A stretch of DNA of 64,000 nt from Microbacterium sp. STN6 (GTDB lineage: Bacteria > Actinomycetota > Actinomycetes > Actinomycetales > Microbacteriaceae), in NCBI RefSeq assembly GCF_026410545.1, contig NZ_JAPMIT010000002.1, positions 682,001-746,000 on the forward strand. The letters are read 5' to 3'. Below, piece by piece: positions 15,516 to 24,599 of the stretch. Position 1 is the stretch's first letter. Every line of letters begins with the position of its first letter. Under the pieces are notes generated by a model. The model worked only from the letters and a program-made list of their open reading frames with translations. It made no database searches and was not told the origin of the DNA. The position numbers were made by a program, and so were the translations under genes.

Positions 15516-18341
15516 TCACTCGATGGCGGCCCGACGAAACTCCTGCCCGCCCCGCCCGCTGAACACCCACGTGCCGGCGCCGATTACTAGCGGCATCAAT
15601 ACCGCCGTTGCCACGATCTGCAGCCATGGCGCGGCGAACGTCGTCTGCGATCCGGGCAAGGTCAGCGCGAGGGCTGGAACAAGGCCGACCGCGGCGCCGA
15701 GCACCGAGCCGACCCCCGTCAGAATGATCGCCTGCCAGAAGCCGAAGCCTCGCCGCACGAAGGGACTCGCTCCCACTGCCGTGAGCGCCGCCTGATCCTT
15801 TCGACCGTCCGCACGCGCGAGACCGATGGCAACAGCGGCAGCTCCGATCGCGACGACTCCTGCCAGCGCGAGCAGGGCCCAAGCGAACCCGCTCGCCATC
15901 GACGATGGCCCCCTCTCGACATTCGTGTAGTAGCCGCCGGGGATGCCGGTCACGGTATCCATGGCTGCGTTCGTCGCGTCGATCTGTTCCTGCGTCGGGG
16001 GAGAAGCCGTCGACGCGAGCACGAGCTCGTTCTCATAGTGCAGGCCGAGCGCCTCGGCGGTTTTCGCCGAGATGAAGACCCCATACGGCAGCGAGTGGTC
16101 GGTCTTCTGGAGTACGCCATTGACATGCGCTGTTCGCGCGGCGGCCGGATGTTTTGTCAGGTGCTCGGGATCCTGCCAGTACGCCATGGCGCGCCACTCG
16201 AGTGTGATCCGGCCATTCTCAAGGTACTGCGGGTGCAATGCGACGGCGTCGCCAGCGGCGAGAGCCGCGCGGGCTTCCGCGCTCGGCTTTGCCCCGATGA
16301 CGACGGCAAGGTCTGCGGCGGTGCCGACCCAAATCTGCCCGTCTCCGTCGGTCCACGACCCCTGCAGGGCGTGCCGATCCTGGCACCGCCAGTCGGCGAG
16401 CGCCTTCGCATTCTCTGTAGTGCCGTTCTCCGCAGCCGCCATGTCGTAGTTGACGGAGCCGTAATCCAAAGCGCATTGATTCGCGTCAGGGATCGCGAGC
16501 GACGGCACGAGAGTCTTCGGTGTGGCTCCCTCGGGCAATTCACCCTGTGACGCCATTGTGCGGGGGTCCGAGACGGCCTTCAGCGTCGCGATAGCGTCCA
16601 CGTCCATCCCCGTGCGCACAGCCGAAACGGCGTCAGCCGCGTCGATCGGCTTCACCGTGTTCTCGTCCCAATAGATCAGTCGCATACGAACCTGATCGAT
16701 CTGCGCCTGGTACTCGTAGTTCGCTCTGCCGGTGACCTCCGTGCTGCTGATCATCGCCATCGCGAACACGGCAACGAATACCGTCGTCATGACGACGGCG
16801 AGCGCGGGAACGCTGCGCCCCGGGTTGCGCGCCGCATCACGCGCGGCGAGGCGGCCAGAGACGGCACCGCGGGTGAACACGCGGGCGAGCACACGCAGGA
16901 TGAGGCCACAGCAGAGGATCAGCCCCAGCTGGATGATGATCGGGCCGCCCACCAGCGCGCCGACCGATGCCCAGCTGAGGAGTGAGTTGCCCTGGTTCTC
17001 TCGGTTGGCCACGAGCAGGAGACCGCCGCCGGCCAACGACACGGCCACGCCGAGTGCCATGAGAACCACTCCGACGATCGGGCGACGGCGCCGAATCGGC
17101 GACGGCCGCCTGGCGCCCCGCAGCGCAGCGACGATGTCGATGCGTGAGGCACGCACAGCGGGAACAAGGGCGCCCAGCCAGCCGATCGCGACGGCGGCGA
17201 GCGCGACGCCCGCCATGATGGGCCACGAGAGGTGGTAGCCCCAGTAGCGAGTGGCACTGCCGTTGTCGGTCATGGCCATGAACACGGAGCCGATCCCGAT
17301 TCCCGCGCCGACGCCGACGACTCCGCCGACCGCCCCGAGAACGAGACCATTGCTCGTGATGATCGAGAGCAGGGTGGAGCGGGGAGCGCCGACGCTGGCG
17401 ACGGTTGCGAGCGAGCGTTCCTGCGCCCGGGCGCCGACCATGAACGCGGCACCCGCGAGCAGCGTCACTTCAAGCAGAGCGAAACCGATGATGATCGCGG
17501 CCATCAGCAACTGGCTGCCCATGCCGCCATCGCCGGAGGACATGTTGTACTCGCCAGGCTTCGGCGGATGAAACGCGACATGGCGCGAGACCGCGACGGC
17601 GCCCTGCGTATTCAAGTGCTTGACGGCATCCCAGTCCAGCACCGTGTTCGGAAGGTACGCGCTTGATTGTGGGTCGCTAAGCAGGTCGGCCTGGTCGCCG
17701 AATGCGGCAGGCTGGCCGAACAGTTGCTCCATCGACGACGGTCGTGCCCGGTCATCCAGCACGCCGACAACCGTCACCTCTCGCGCGACAGGTGCGATGA
17801 GATCGACACGACCGCCCACCGTGGCGCCGAGTCGCTTCAGCGCGCCCTGGGTCGCGAGGATCTCGTCGGCGCCTTCTGGCGCGCGGCCAGTGGAGAGTTT
17901 GTACGCGCCACGTAGCGTGGGGCTCCAGGTCTCGCCCTCGGTGACGTTCATCACCCCGACGCCGGCCTTGGTGCGCACGGTGACGCTGCTTTGCCGCACG
18001 GGAATCATCGGCGTGCCCGGGGCGAAGAGCTCATCGAGCGTCTTCTGTTCTGAACTCGTGCCCTGTTCCCCGCTGCTGCCCCACCCGGTAGAGAACGGAT
18101 CCTGCTCAACGCCGCTCCCGGGCGAGCTGACGACCTGAACGTATGCCTGCGTCTCGCCGAGCTGCACCCGCACGCGCTCGGCAGTCGTCGCATGTGTGCT
18201 CGGTAGCACGAGCATGACGGCCGCCATGCCGGCGACGGGAAGGGCGATCAGTGCGACGATCAGGGCGCTGCGGCCTGGCGCGCGTCTGCTCGACCGCCGC
18301 GCGATTCGCAGGGCGATGCGCAGGCGCGAGACGGCACTCAT
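15516..18341 (-). CDS. ABC transporter permease, two FtsX domains
   Basis: A 941-residue MacB/FtsX-type permease: an N-terminal membrane helix, a large extracellular domain (about residues 60-290), three clustered helices, a second helix set around 440-530, another extracellular domain (about 560-800) and three C-terminal helices (LLALAGVVAIGAAAVAIGLARADGRKDQAALTAVGAS). The duplicated FtsX pattern is clear. Such permeases move lipids, peptides or antibiotics out of the membrane, or transmit mechanical work to envelope enzymes. Its start overlaps the stop of the ATPase gene, and a PadR regulator heads the operon, suggesting an inducible exporter; the substrate is unknown. Confidence 0.92.
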   Translation of the reverse strand: MSAVSRLRIALRIARRSSRRAPGRSALIVALIALPVAGMAAVMLVLPSTHATTAERVRVQLGETQAYVQVVSSPGSGVEQDPFSTGWGSSGEQGTSSEQKTLDELFAPGTPMIPVRQSSVTVRTKAGVGVMNVTEGETWSPTLRGAYKLSTGRAPEGADEILATQGALKRLGATVGGRVDLIAPVAREVTVVGVLDDRARPSSMEQLFGQPAAFGDQADLLSDPQSSAYLPNTVLDWDAVKHLNTQGAVAVSRHVAFHPPKPGEYNMSSGDGGMGSQLLMAAIIIGFALLEVTLLAGAAFMVGARAQERSLATVASVGAPRSTLLSIITSNGLVLGAVGGVVGVGAGIGIGSVFMAMTDNGSATRYWGYHLSWPIMAGVALAAVAIGWLGALVPAVRASRIDIVAALRGARRPSPIRRRRPIVGVVLMALGVAVSLAGGGLLLVANRENQGNSLLSWASVGALVGGPIIIQLGLILCCGLILRVLARVFTRGAVSGRLAARDAARNPGRSVPALAVVMTTVFVAVFAMAMISSTEVTGRANYEYQAQIDQVRMRLIYWDENTVKPIDAADAVSAVRTGMDVDAIATLKAVSDPRTMASQGELPEGATPKTLVPSLAIPDANQCALDYGSVNYDMAAAENGTTENAKALADWRCQDRHALQGSWTDGDGQIWVGTAADLAVVIGAKPSAEARAALAAGDAVALHPQYLENGRITLEWRAMAYWQDPEHLTKHPAAARTAHVNGVLQKTDHSLPYGVFISAKTAEALGLHYENELVLASTASPPTQEQIDATNAAMDTVTGIPGGYYTNVERGPSSMASGFAWALLALAGVVAIGAAAVAIGLARADGRKDQAALTAVGASPFVRRGFGFWQAIILTGVGSVLGAAVGLVPALALTLPGSQTTFAAPWLQIVATAVLMPLVIGAGTWVFSGRGGQEFRRAAIE

Positions 18342-19120
18342 GCGGTGTGCTTGCCGGCGAGCAGTGACTCGGCGGTGTCAGCGGTGCTGTGGTCGACAAT
18401 GCGGCCGTCTCGAATGAAGACGATGCGGTCGGCCCATGCCGCGTGCCGTGCATCGTGGGTCACGAGGATGCCGCCTGCTCCGGCATCCACTCTCGTGCGC
18501 AGCATGCGCAGCACGATCTCGCCGGTCGTCGAGTCCAGCGCGCCGGTGGGCTCGTCAGCGAGGATCAGCCGGCGCGTGCCGACGATCGCTCTGGCGATCG
18601 CGACACGCTGCTGCTGACCGCCGGAGAGATCGTCGGGAAACCGATCCGCACGGTCGTCGAGTTCAACTGCGGCGAGTGCGTCGAGGCCGGCCGAGCGGGC
18701 CTTGCGGTGCGGCCATCCGTCGAGCTCGAGGGGGAGTGTCACATTCTCGAGCGCGGTGAGGGCGGGAATCAGATTGAAGTCCTGAAACACGAACCCGAGG
18801 GTGCGCCGACGCAGCATCGCGATCTTCCACGCGGGCATGTCCGAGATCCACTGCCCCTCGATGATCACCTCGCCGCTGGTGGGCGTGGTGAGCCCGCCGG
18901 CGATGGTGAGCAGCGTCGATTTTCCCGAACCGGATGCGCCCATCACCGCCACGAGTTCGCCCCGCGACACGGTGAGGTCGATTCCCGCGAGTGCGGTGAC
19001 CGACGTCTCGCCCTTGCCGTAGTGCATGGCGACGCCGTCAAGCCGCAGCAGTTCGTCACGTCCGTCGGGGCGCGGCGACGCCTCGTCGGCGGGAGCGAAC
19101 GTCGCTCGCCTGGCGCTCAT
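18338..19120 (-). CDS. ABC transporter ATP-binding protein (MacB/LolD type)
   Basis: 260 residues with a complete ABC ATPase: Walker A GASGSGKST, Q-loop FVFQDFNLIP, signature LSGGQQQRVAIARAI, Walker B LILADEPTGALD and H-loop VTHDARHA. This class powers FtsX-type permeases. It overlaps both neighbours by four bases, the permease downstream and padR upstream, so all three are co-translated. The LPLELDGWPHRKA segment is typical of the group. Confidence 0.95.
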   Translation of the reverse strand: MSARRATFAPADEASPRPDGRDELLRLDGVAMHYGKGETSVTALAGIDLTVSRGELVAVMGASGSGKSTLLTIAGGLTTPTSGEVIIEGQWISDMPAWKIAMLRRRTLGFVFQDFNLIPALTALENVTLPLELDGWPHRKARSAGLDALAAVELDDRADRFPDDLSGGQQQRVAIARAIVGTRRLILADEPTGALDSTTGEIVLRMLRTRVDAGAGGILVTHDARHAAWADRIVFIRDGRIVDHSTADTAESLLAGKHTA

Positions 19121-19740
19121 CGCTCGCCGCCTGCCGGTCGAGGCTCGACCGATTTCACGGGGCGCCCGCGCTTGGGCGTCTCGGTGCTCAGCGGCAGGGC
19201 TCCGGCGACGCCGGCCGCGACCGCCCGCGCCAGCGTCGACTCGGAATGGTCAAGCCAGCGCACCTCGGCCTCGGCCTGGAAGATGAGCGAGTCGATGATG
19301 AGGAGGCCAGCGAGATCGTCGGCCGATTCCGGCTGGGTAACGGCGTTCTTCGCTTTGGTCAGGTCCTGCAGCACACGCAGGCTGGCAGCGCGCTGAACTT
19401 GAATGACGTCCGCGATGTCGACACCGGGCAGCGTAACCGCGATCGCGAGCTTGATGGCGAGTTCGTCGCGGGTGTTGCCGGCACGCACCACGGGAGAGCC
19501 GAGCCAGCGGACGACATCTGCTCTGCCGGCATCCGTGATCGCGTAATACACGTGGCCCGCGTCGTCGGTGTTGGCCTTCTCGACGAGACCGTCCCGCTCG
19601 AGACGATCAAGCGTGTTGTAGATCTGACCGACGTTGAGCGGCCAGGTCGAGCCGGTGCGCCGATCGAACTCGGAGCGCAACTGGTAGCCGTAGCACGGGC
19701 CCTGATCCAGTATGGCGAGCAGGCTCTGGCGGATCGACAT
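19117..19740 (-). CDS. PadR-family transcriptional regulator
   Basis: 207 residues from ATG 19740, chosen because GGAGG lies at the right distance; longer upstream starts would run through the promoter. The N-terminus is a PadR winged helix (SLLAILDQGPCYGYQLRSEFDRRTG, then VGQIYNTLDRLERDGLV), and the C-terminal helical Vir-like dimerisation region follows. PadR regulators usually repress neighbouring exporters and release DNA on ligand binding. It heads the operon with the ABC ATPase and permease. Confidence 0.93.
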   Translation of the reverse strand: MSIRQSLLAILDQGPCYGYQLRSEFDRRTGSTWPLNVGQIYNTLDRLERDGLVEKANTDDAGHVYYAITDAGRADVVRWLGSPVVRAGNTRDELAIKLAIAVTLPGVDIADVIQVQRAASLRVLQDLTKAKNAVTQPESADDLAGLLIIDSLIFQAEAEVRWLDHSESTLARAVAAGVAGALPLSTETPKRGRPVKSVEPRPAGGER

Positions 19741-19784
19741 CGTGCCTCCGTAAAAATGAATGCCCAGTAAATAGGTACAGGGAA

Positions 19785-19813
19785 TTGATATACCCGACAT
19801 GCACTCGAGTCAA
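19785..19813 (-). promoter_or_regulatory. Promoter of the padR-ABC operon
   Basis: Reading leftward, TTGACT (19813-19808), a 17-base spacer, then TATCAA (19790-19785) match the housekeeping consensus. GGTA and TACC half-sites overlap the -10 region (about 19774-19795) and could be the PadR operator; that is a guess from symmetry. Confidence 0.5.
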
Positions 19814-19863
19814 GGATGCGCGGTGCGCGTGTCGTCGCCGTGACCCGCCGAGGCACTACAGTG

Positions 19864-19893
19864 TTGTGATTTCAAGGCTCGCTGCGGCATAAT
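19864..19893 (+). promoter_or_regulatory. Candidate promoter of the DUF3145 gene
   Basis: TTGTGA at 19864-19869 and CATAAT at 19888-19893, spaced 18 bases, lie about 100 bases before the ATG. The match is fair. The leader that follows is comparatively AT-rich and carries GGAGGAAAA before the start codon. Confidence 0.4.
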
Positions 19894-19994
19894 GCAGGTA
19901 ACGACGTCAGTCGTGACAATTGCATAACAGTTGCCGTGAGGTTCCGGTCATCGGGTCGTAGGGGAAGACGCACCTGATCGAACGGAGGAAAACC

Positions 19995-20498
19995 ATGACG
20001 GCACAGACAGCGCGAGGGGTGCTTTACGTGCACTCCTCTCCTCGCGCGCTCTGCCCACATGTTGAGTGGGCTGCAGGGCGCGCTCTCGGGCGTGCCGTGA
20101 ATTTCACGTGGGAAGAGCAGCCCGTTCTGAAGGGCGCCCAGCGCACCGAGTTCTACTGGGAGGGCCCCGCCGGAACTGGCGCCTCCATCGCCTCCGCCTT
20201 GCGAGGGTGGGAGCACCTTCGCTACGAGGTGACAGAGGATGCCGGGCTCGGCACCGACGGCGCTCGCTGGGTGCACACGCCCGACCTCGGCATCTTCTAC
20301 GCGCAGACCGACACGGCCGGCAATCTCGTGATCCCGGAGGACCGGGTGCGCTACGCCATGGAGGTCGCCGGATCGAACGCGCTGGAACTGCATCGAGAGC
20401 TTCGCCTCGCCCTCGGCCAGGCCTGGGACGACGAGCTCGAGCCCTTCCGTTATGCGGGCGATGACACGGCGGTCGTCTGGCTGCACAAGGTCGGCTGA
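19995..20498 (+). CDS. DUF3145 domain protein
   Basis: A 167-residue protein matching the actinobacteria-specific DUF3145 family: GVLYVHSSPRALCPHVEWAAGRALG at the N-terminus, then WEEQPVLKGAQRTEFYWEGPAGTGA, and a C-terminal AVVWLH. It has no membrane segment or known catalytic motif. Members are nearly universal in actinobacteria, and often near fatty-acid synthesis genes, as here next to fabF. The function is unknown. A good GGAGG site precedes the ATG. Confidence 0.92.
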   Translation: MTAQTARGVLYVHSSPRALCPHVEWAAGRALGRAVNFTWEEQPVLKGAQRTEFYWEGPAGTGASIASALRGWEHLRYEVTEDAGLGTDGARWVHTPDLGIFYAQTDTAGNLVIPEDRVRYAMEVAGSNALELHRELRLALGQAWDDELEPFRYAGDDTAVVWLHKVG

Positions 20499-20650
20499 CT
20501 CTCAGCCCGTTCAGCAGCAAAGCCAAGGAACGCGAGGAACACTCAGAACAACACACAGACTCAAAACGATGGCAATATGGCGCGCAGCACGCGAGTTGGA
20601 TGGCTTCCCGGCCGCGAGCAGCCGAAATCACCGTCGTTTTGGAACAAGAA

Positions 20651-20690
20651 GAGATCCCGACCGGTGGCTTCCCGGTCGGGATCTCTTGTG
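20651..20690 (-). terminator. Hairpin terminator downstream of fabF and the DUF3145 gene
   Basis: GAGATCCCGACCGG (20651-20664) and CCGGTCGGGATCTC (20672-20685) form a perfect 14-bp stem with a 7-base loop. AACAAGAA on the left and TTGTGTT on the right give modest U-tracts in both directions. It stands between convergent transcripts and probably serves both. Confidence 0.8.
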
Positions 20691-20700
20691 TTGGGGCATC

Positions 20701-20734
20701 GGGTTTCGAGACGGCGCTGCGCGCCTCCTCAACC
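20701..20734 (-). repeat. Palindromic dispersed repeat, copy C
   Basis: Reads GGGTTTCGAGACGGCGC on the plus strand and ends in CCTCCTCAACC, i.e. the reverse orientation of copy A, with a GCGC-rich stem. It sits just beyond fabF at its 3' end. Confidence 0.85.
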
Positions 20735-20766
20735 GGCGGCGCGGGTTGCGGGGCCCCGCGACGGCG

Positions 20767-22005
20767 TCAGGCTGTGCGGAACGCGGCGACAGCGTTGTGG
20801 CCGCCGAAGCCGAACGAGTTGCTGATGGCGAGCAGGTCGCCCGACGGCAGCGCACGCGGCGACGTGACGACATCAAGCGGGATCGCCGGATCCTGATCGG
20901 TCAGGTTGATCGTCGGCGGTGCCGTGCGCTCGTGGAGTGCGAGGATCGTGAAGATGGCCTCGAGCGCGCCCGTGCCGCCGAGCAGGTGGCCGGTGGCACC
21001 CTTCGTCGCAGAGACCGGGATGTCGTGCAGCCGATCCCCGAAGGCCACCTTCAACGCGGCGTACTCTGCCACGTCGCCCACGGGCGTGCTGGTGGCGTGC
21101 GCGTTGATGTGTGCGACGTCGGCGGGACTGGCTCCCGCGTGGTCGAGCGCGAGGGCAATAGCGCGGGAGGCGCCTAGCCCCTCGGGGTCGTTCGCGGTGA
21201 TGTGGTACGAGTCGGCCGTGATGCCGCCACCGGCGAGTTCGGCGTAGATGCGCGCCCCGCGGGCGAGCGCGTGCTCCTCGGTCTCCAGCACGATGCTGGC
21301 GGCGCCCTCGCCCATGACGAACCCGTCACGGTCGACGTTGTACGGACGTGAGGCTGTCTCCGGCGAGTCGTTGCGCCTCGACAGCGCCTGCATCGACGAG
21401 AACGCCGCGAGGGTGATGGGGTGGATGGCGGATTCGGTGCCACCGGCGATGATGACGTCGGCGAGACCGAGCTGCAGGTGCTCGTACGCGTTCGCAATGG
21501 ACTCGGTGCTGGATGCGCAGGCCGACGCCACCGTGCGGGCAAACGCGCGCGCGTGGAAGCTCATGGAGATGGCCGCGGAGGCCGCGTTGGGCATGAGCAT
21601 CGGCACCGTCATGGGCAGCACGCGACGCGGGCCTCGCTCGCGCAGGGTGTCCCAGGCGTCGAGGAGGCTCCAGAGGCCGCCGATGCCGGTCGCGTAGTCG
21701 ACGCCGAGTCGCTCAGGCTCCACGTCGGGCTCCCCGGCATCCGCCCAGGCCTCGCGCGCCGAGATGACGGCGAACTGCGATGAGGGGTCGAGCCGCTTCG
21801 CCTCGGGTCGGGCCAGGACCTCCTCCGGGCGCACCTTCGCCTCGGCGGCGAAGGTGACGGGAAGCTCGTACTGGTCGATCCAGTCGTGCGTCAGCGAGCG
21901 AACGCCGGACTCGCCGGCGAGCAGCGCCTTCCAGGTGTCGGCGACGTTCCCACCGAGCGGAGAACTCGCACCCAGCCCGGTGACGACGATTTTCTTGGGG
22001 GTCAT
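20767..22005 (-). CDS. fabF: 3-oxoacyl-ACP synthase II
   Basis: A 412-residue condensing enzyme that elongates acyl-ACP with malonyl-ACP in the cytoplasmic type II fatty-acid pathway. The thiolase-fold catalytic triad is complete: Cys163 (TVASACASSTES), His303 (INAHATSTPVGD) and His340 (GATGHLLGGTGALE). The ending GGHNAVAAFR is typical. It is the last gene of the fabD-fabH-acpP-fabF operon, about 108 bp after acpP. Confidence 0.96.
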   Translation of the reverse strand: MTPKKIVVTGLGASSPLGGNVADTWKALLAGESGVRSLTHDWIDQYELPVTFAAEAKVRPEEVLARPEAKRLDPSSQFAVISAREAWADAGEPDVEPERLGVDYATGIGGLWSLLDAWDTLRERGPRRVLPMTVPMLMPNAASAAISMSFHARAFARTVASACASSTESIANAYEHLQLGLADVIIAGGTESAIHPITLAAFSSMQALSRRNDSPETASRPYNVDRDGFVMGEGAASIVLETEEHALARGARIYAELAGGGITADSYHITANDPEGLGASRAIALALDHAGASPADVAHINAHATSTPVGDVAEYAALKVAFGDRLHDIPVSATKGATGHLLGGTGALEAIFTILALHERTAPPTINLTDQDPAIPLDVVTSPRALPSGDLLAISNSFGFGGHNAVAAFRTA

Positions 22006-22113
22006 GACGGCAACTCTCCGTGGTCGAGCAAGAAGCGAACGTTATGGCGATCGTGCGAAAGACACGCGACGTCCGCCCGGGCGGCCCGGACGGACGGCGC
22101 GGATCGAAGGTGG

Positions 22114-22362
22114 TTAGGCCTGGGCCTTGACGATGAAGTCGACGGCGTCACCGACGGTCTTGAGGTTCTTAACCTCGTCGTCGGGAATCTTCACGTCGAA
22201 CTTGTCCTCGGCGTTGACCACGATGGTCATCATCGAGATCGAGTCGATGTCGAGGTCGTCGGTGAACGACTTGTCCAGCTCAACCGTGTCGGTTGCAATG
22301 CCGGTCTCGTCGTTGATGAGTTCGGCCAGGCCGGCAAGAACTTCTTCGGTGGACAATGCCAT
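22114..22362 (-). CDS. acpP: Acyl carrier protein
   Basis: 82 acidic residues with the phosphopantetheine attachment serine in DIDSISMM (Ser41). This carries growing acyl chains between the Fab enzymes. Four-helix ACP spacing and the KIPDDEVKNLKTVGDAVDFI ending are canonical, except that the usual D-S-L is D-S-I. A strong AAGGAG site precedes the ATG. Confidence 0.96.
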   Translation of the reverse strand: MALSTEEVLAGLAELINDETGIATDTVELDKSFTDDLDIDSISMMTIVVNAEDKFDVKIPDDEVKNLKTVGDAVDFIVKAQA

Positions 22363-22404
22363 GTTGTTTTCTCCTTGGATGGTGTCGAGTGACCGTTGAT
22401 TATC

Positions 22405-23409
22405 TTACGGGAGGACTACTACCTGCGCCCCGAACACAAGGCCGGCGCCGAAGCCGATCTGCAGGGCGAGGCCGCCGCTCAGCTCCGGATGCTCCTCGAG
22501 CAGGCGGTGGGTTGCAAGCGGTATGGATGCGGCTGAGGTGTTTCCCATCGTCTCGATATCCCGCGCGCGCACAACAGAATCCGGCAGCTTGAGCTGCTTG
22601 GCAAGCTCATCGATGATGCGCATGTTCGCCTGGTGCGGGATGAAGGCGGAGAGGTCGTCGCTCGTGATGCCGGCCACGACGAGCGCCTGAGCGGCGACCT
22701 TCGCCATGTCCCATACGGCCCAGCGGAAGACCGTCTGACCCTCCTGACGCAGCGTCGGCCACTCGACCTCGCCACGCCGGAACTCCTGCAGCGTGCCGTT
22801 CATGCCCACGGCATCCCACTTGGAGCCGTCGGAGCCCCACACGGTCTGCGAGATGCCCGGGGTCTCGCTCGGGCCGATGACCGCCGCGCCCGCGCCGTCG
22901 GCGAGCAGGAACGAGATGCTGCGGTCGGTGGGGTCGATGATGTCGGACAGCTTCTCGGCGCCGACCACGAGCGCGTAGTTGGAGACGCCCGCCTTGATCA
23001 GCGCGTCGGCCTGCGCGGTCGCGTACGCGTAACCGGCGCATGCCGCGCTGATGTCGTACGCCGCCGCGGGCGCCGCACGCACGCGCTCGGCCAGGAGCGA
23101 CGCCATCGACGGCGTCTGCATCGAGTTGCTGATGGTGGCGACGATCACGAGGTCGATCTCTTCCGGGCGCACGCCGCTTCGCTCGATCGCCTCGAGCGAA
23201 GCCTCGGTGGCGAGGTCGACCGCGAGAACGTCTTTGCTCGCCCGCTTACGGCTGATGATGCCGGTGCGTTGGCGGATCCACTCGTCAGACGAGTTGATGG
23301 GGCCGATGATGTCATCGTTCGGCACGTCGATGTCGCCACGTGCGGCGCCGAGGCCGAGGATGCGGGTGTGCCGAGCGCCCTCGCGCGCGTGGATCTGGGG
23401 CTGGTTCAT
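22405..23409 (-). CDS. fabH: 3-oxoacyl-ACP synthase III
   Basis: 334 residues from ATG 23409, which has GAGAAGG upstream and gives the family's normal length; the frame is open further upstream, but no homology is visible there. It starts fatty-acid synthesis by condensing an acyl-CoA primer with malonyl-ACP. The triad is present: Cys124 (ISAACAGYAYA), His259 (FIPHQANMRI) and Asn290 (MGNTSAASIP). In actinobacteria such enzymes favour branched primers; that specificity is not readable here. It lies between fabD and acpP. Confidence 0.95.
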   Translation of the reverse strand: MNQPQIHAREGARHTRILGLGAARGDIDVPNDDIIGPINSSDEWIRQRTGIISRKRASKDVLAVDLATEASLEAIERSGVRPEEIDLVIVATISNSMQTPSMASLLAERVRAAPAAAYDISAACAGYAYATAQADALIKAGVSNYALVVGAEKLSDIIDPTDRSISFLLADGAGAAVIGPSETPGISQTVWGSDGSKWDAVGMNGTLQEFRRGEVEWPTLRQEGQTVFRWAVWDMAKVAAQALVVAGITSDDLSAFIPHQANMRIIDELAKQLKLPDSVVRARDIETMGNTSAASIPLATHRLLEEHPELSGGLALQIGFGAGLVFGAQVVVLP

Positions 23410-23456
23410 GGCCTTCTCTCTGTGCCTGTCGTCTGGGCTGCTCACTACGCCTACGC

Positions 23457-24371
23457 CTACGCGTCGAGCAGTTCGAGCGCGGCAGGCAGGTCGTCCGGTG
23501 TCTTGATGGCGACGGTCGGCACGCCCTTCAGCCCGCGCTTGGCGAGCCCGCTGAGCGCACCGGCCGGGGTCACCTCGATGAGCCCGGTGATGCCGGCAGC
23601 CTGGAACGACTGCATGCACAGATCCCAGCGTACGGGCGAAGACACCTGGCCGACCAGCAGATCGACGAAGCGGCGCCCGTCATCGACGACGGTGCCGTCG
23701 TGGTTGCTCCAGAGTCGCACTGTCGGGTCCTGAACAGGCAGGGCGGCGGCGAAGTCGCGCAGCCCGTCCACGGCCGGCCTCATGTAGCGGGTGTGGAACG
23801 CACCGGCAACCTGCAGCGGGATGACGCGGGCGCGCGCAGGCGGCTCCTCAGCCAGCGCAGCAAGCGAATTGAGCGCTCCCGCCACCACGATCTGGCCGCC
23901 GCCGTTGTAGTTGGCGGGGGAGAGCCCGAGAGCCGCGAGTTTCTCGAGAAGCTCGGCCTCGTCGGCGCCGATCACGGCGCTCATGCCCGTGGGCTCGAGA
24001 GAGGCGGCCTGTGCCATGGCGCGCCCGCGCTCGCGCACGAACGCGACGGCGTCGTTCTCGCTGAGCACGCCGGCTCCGGCCGCGGCCGTGAGCTCGCCGA
24101 CCGAGTGCCCGGCGATGCCGCCGACGCGCTCACGCCTGCCGTCCTCGAGGAGCACTCCGAGCGCCAGGAGGCCCGCAGCGACGATGAGCGGCTGGGCGAC
24201 GGCGGTGTCGCGAATGGTGTCGGCGTCGCTCGTGGTGCCATGGGCGATGAGGTCGAGCCCGACCGCATCCGATATGGAGGAGAGCTGGTCTTTGAACCTC
24301 TCTTCGGCGATCCAGGGGGAGAGGAAGCCGGGAGTCTGGGAGCCCTGACCCGGGCAGGCGATGACGATCAC
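23457..24371 (-). CDS. fabD: Malonyl-CoA:ACP acyltransferase
   Basis: 304 residues. The enzyme loads malonyl groups onto ACP. The nucleophile elbow GHSVGE has Ser90, the catalytic His is in AGAFHTRYM (His193), and the N-terminal PGQGSQ motif forms the oxyanion region. It is the first gene of the fab operon. The 228 bp upstream hold three palindromic repeats, so its promoter must lie within or beyond them. Confidence 0.95.
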   Translation of the reverse strand: MIVIACPGQGSQTPGFLSPWIAEERFKDQLSSISDAVGLDLIAHGTTSDADTIRDTAVAQPLIVAAGLLALGVLLEDGRRERVGGIAGHSVGELTAAAGAGVLSENDAVAFVRERGRAMAQAASLEPTGMSAVIGADEAELLEKLAALGLSPANYNGGGQIVVAGALNSLAALAEEPPARARVIPLQVAGAFHTRYMRPAVDGLRDFAAALPVQDPTVRLWSNHDGTVVDDGRRFVDLLVGQVSSPVRWDLCMQSFQAAGITGLIEVTPAGALSGLAKRGLKGVPTVAIKTPDDLPAALELLDA

Positions 24372-24460
24372 GCCCTCTAGTCTGCCAACTGATCGGATGC
24401 CGCCGGTGTCGACACTGCACGAAGAATGCGGCGAACGTTTGTTCGTGCCCCACAGGAGGC

Positions 24461-24596
24461 GGGTTGAGGAGACCGCGAAGCGGCCGTCTCGAAACCCAAG
24501 GCGGCGTGAGCGGGTTGAGGAGGCCGCGAAGCGGCCGTCTCGAAACCCAGTGCGGCGACGGGGTTTCGAGACGAGGCCTGCGGCCGCTCCTCAACC
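24461..24596. repeat. Cluster of three palindromic dispersed repeats (copies D, E, F)
   Basis: Copy D (24461-24497) and copy E (24512-24548) are direct repeats: GGGTTGAGGAG, then a CCGCGAAGCGG-type stem, then GTCTCGAAACCC. Copy F (24561-24596) is inverted. The rest of the 24372-24599 gap between fabD and the PucR-type gene holds no visible gene; the fabD promoter is probably at its right or left edge. Confidence 0.9.
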
Positions 24597-24599
24597 TGC

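Noticed and set aside
20577-20825. An open frame downstream of the DUF3145 gene that could encode an 82-residue basic protein.
   Set aside because: It runs through the terminator hairpin and a palindromic repeat and into the 3' end of fabF on the other strand; the composition is Arg/Ser-rich, as in a shadow frame.
23410-23619. An upstream extension of fabH.
   Set aside because: It overlaps the end of fabD on the same strand, lacks FabH similarity, and ATG 23409 has a good ribosome site and gives the normal length.
24461-24596. A possible CRISPR array suggested by regularly placed repeats before fabD.
   Set aside because: The three units are palindromic, one is inverted, there are no consistent unique spacers and no cas genes.
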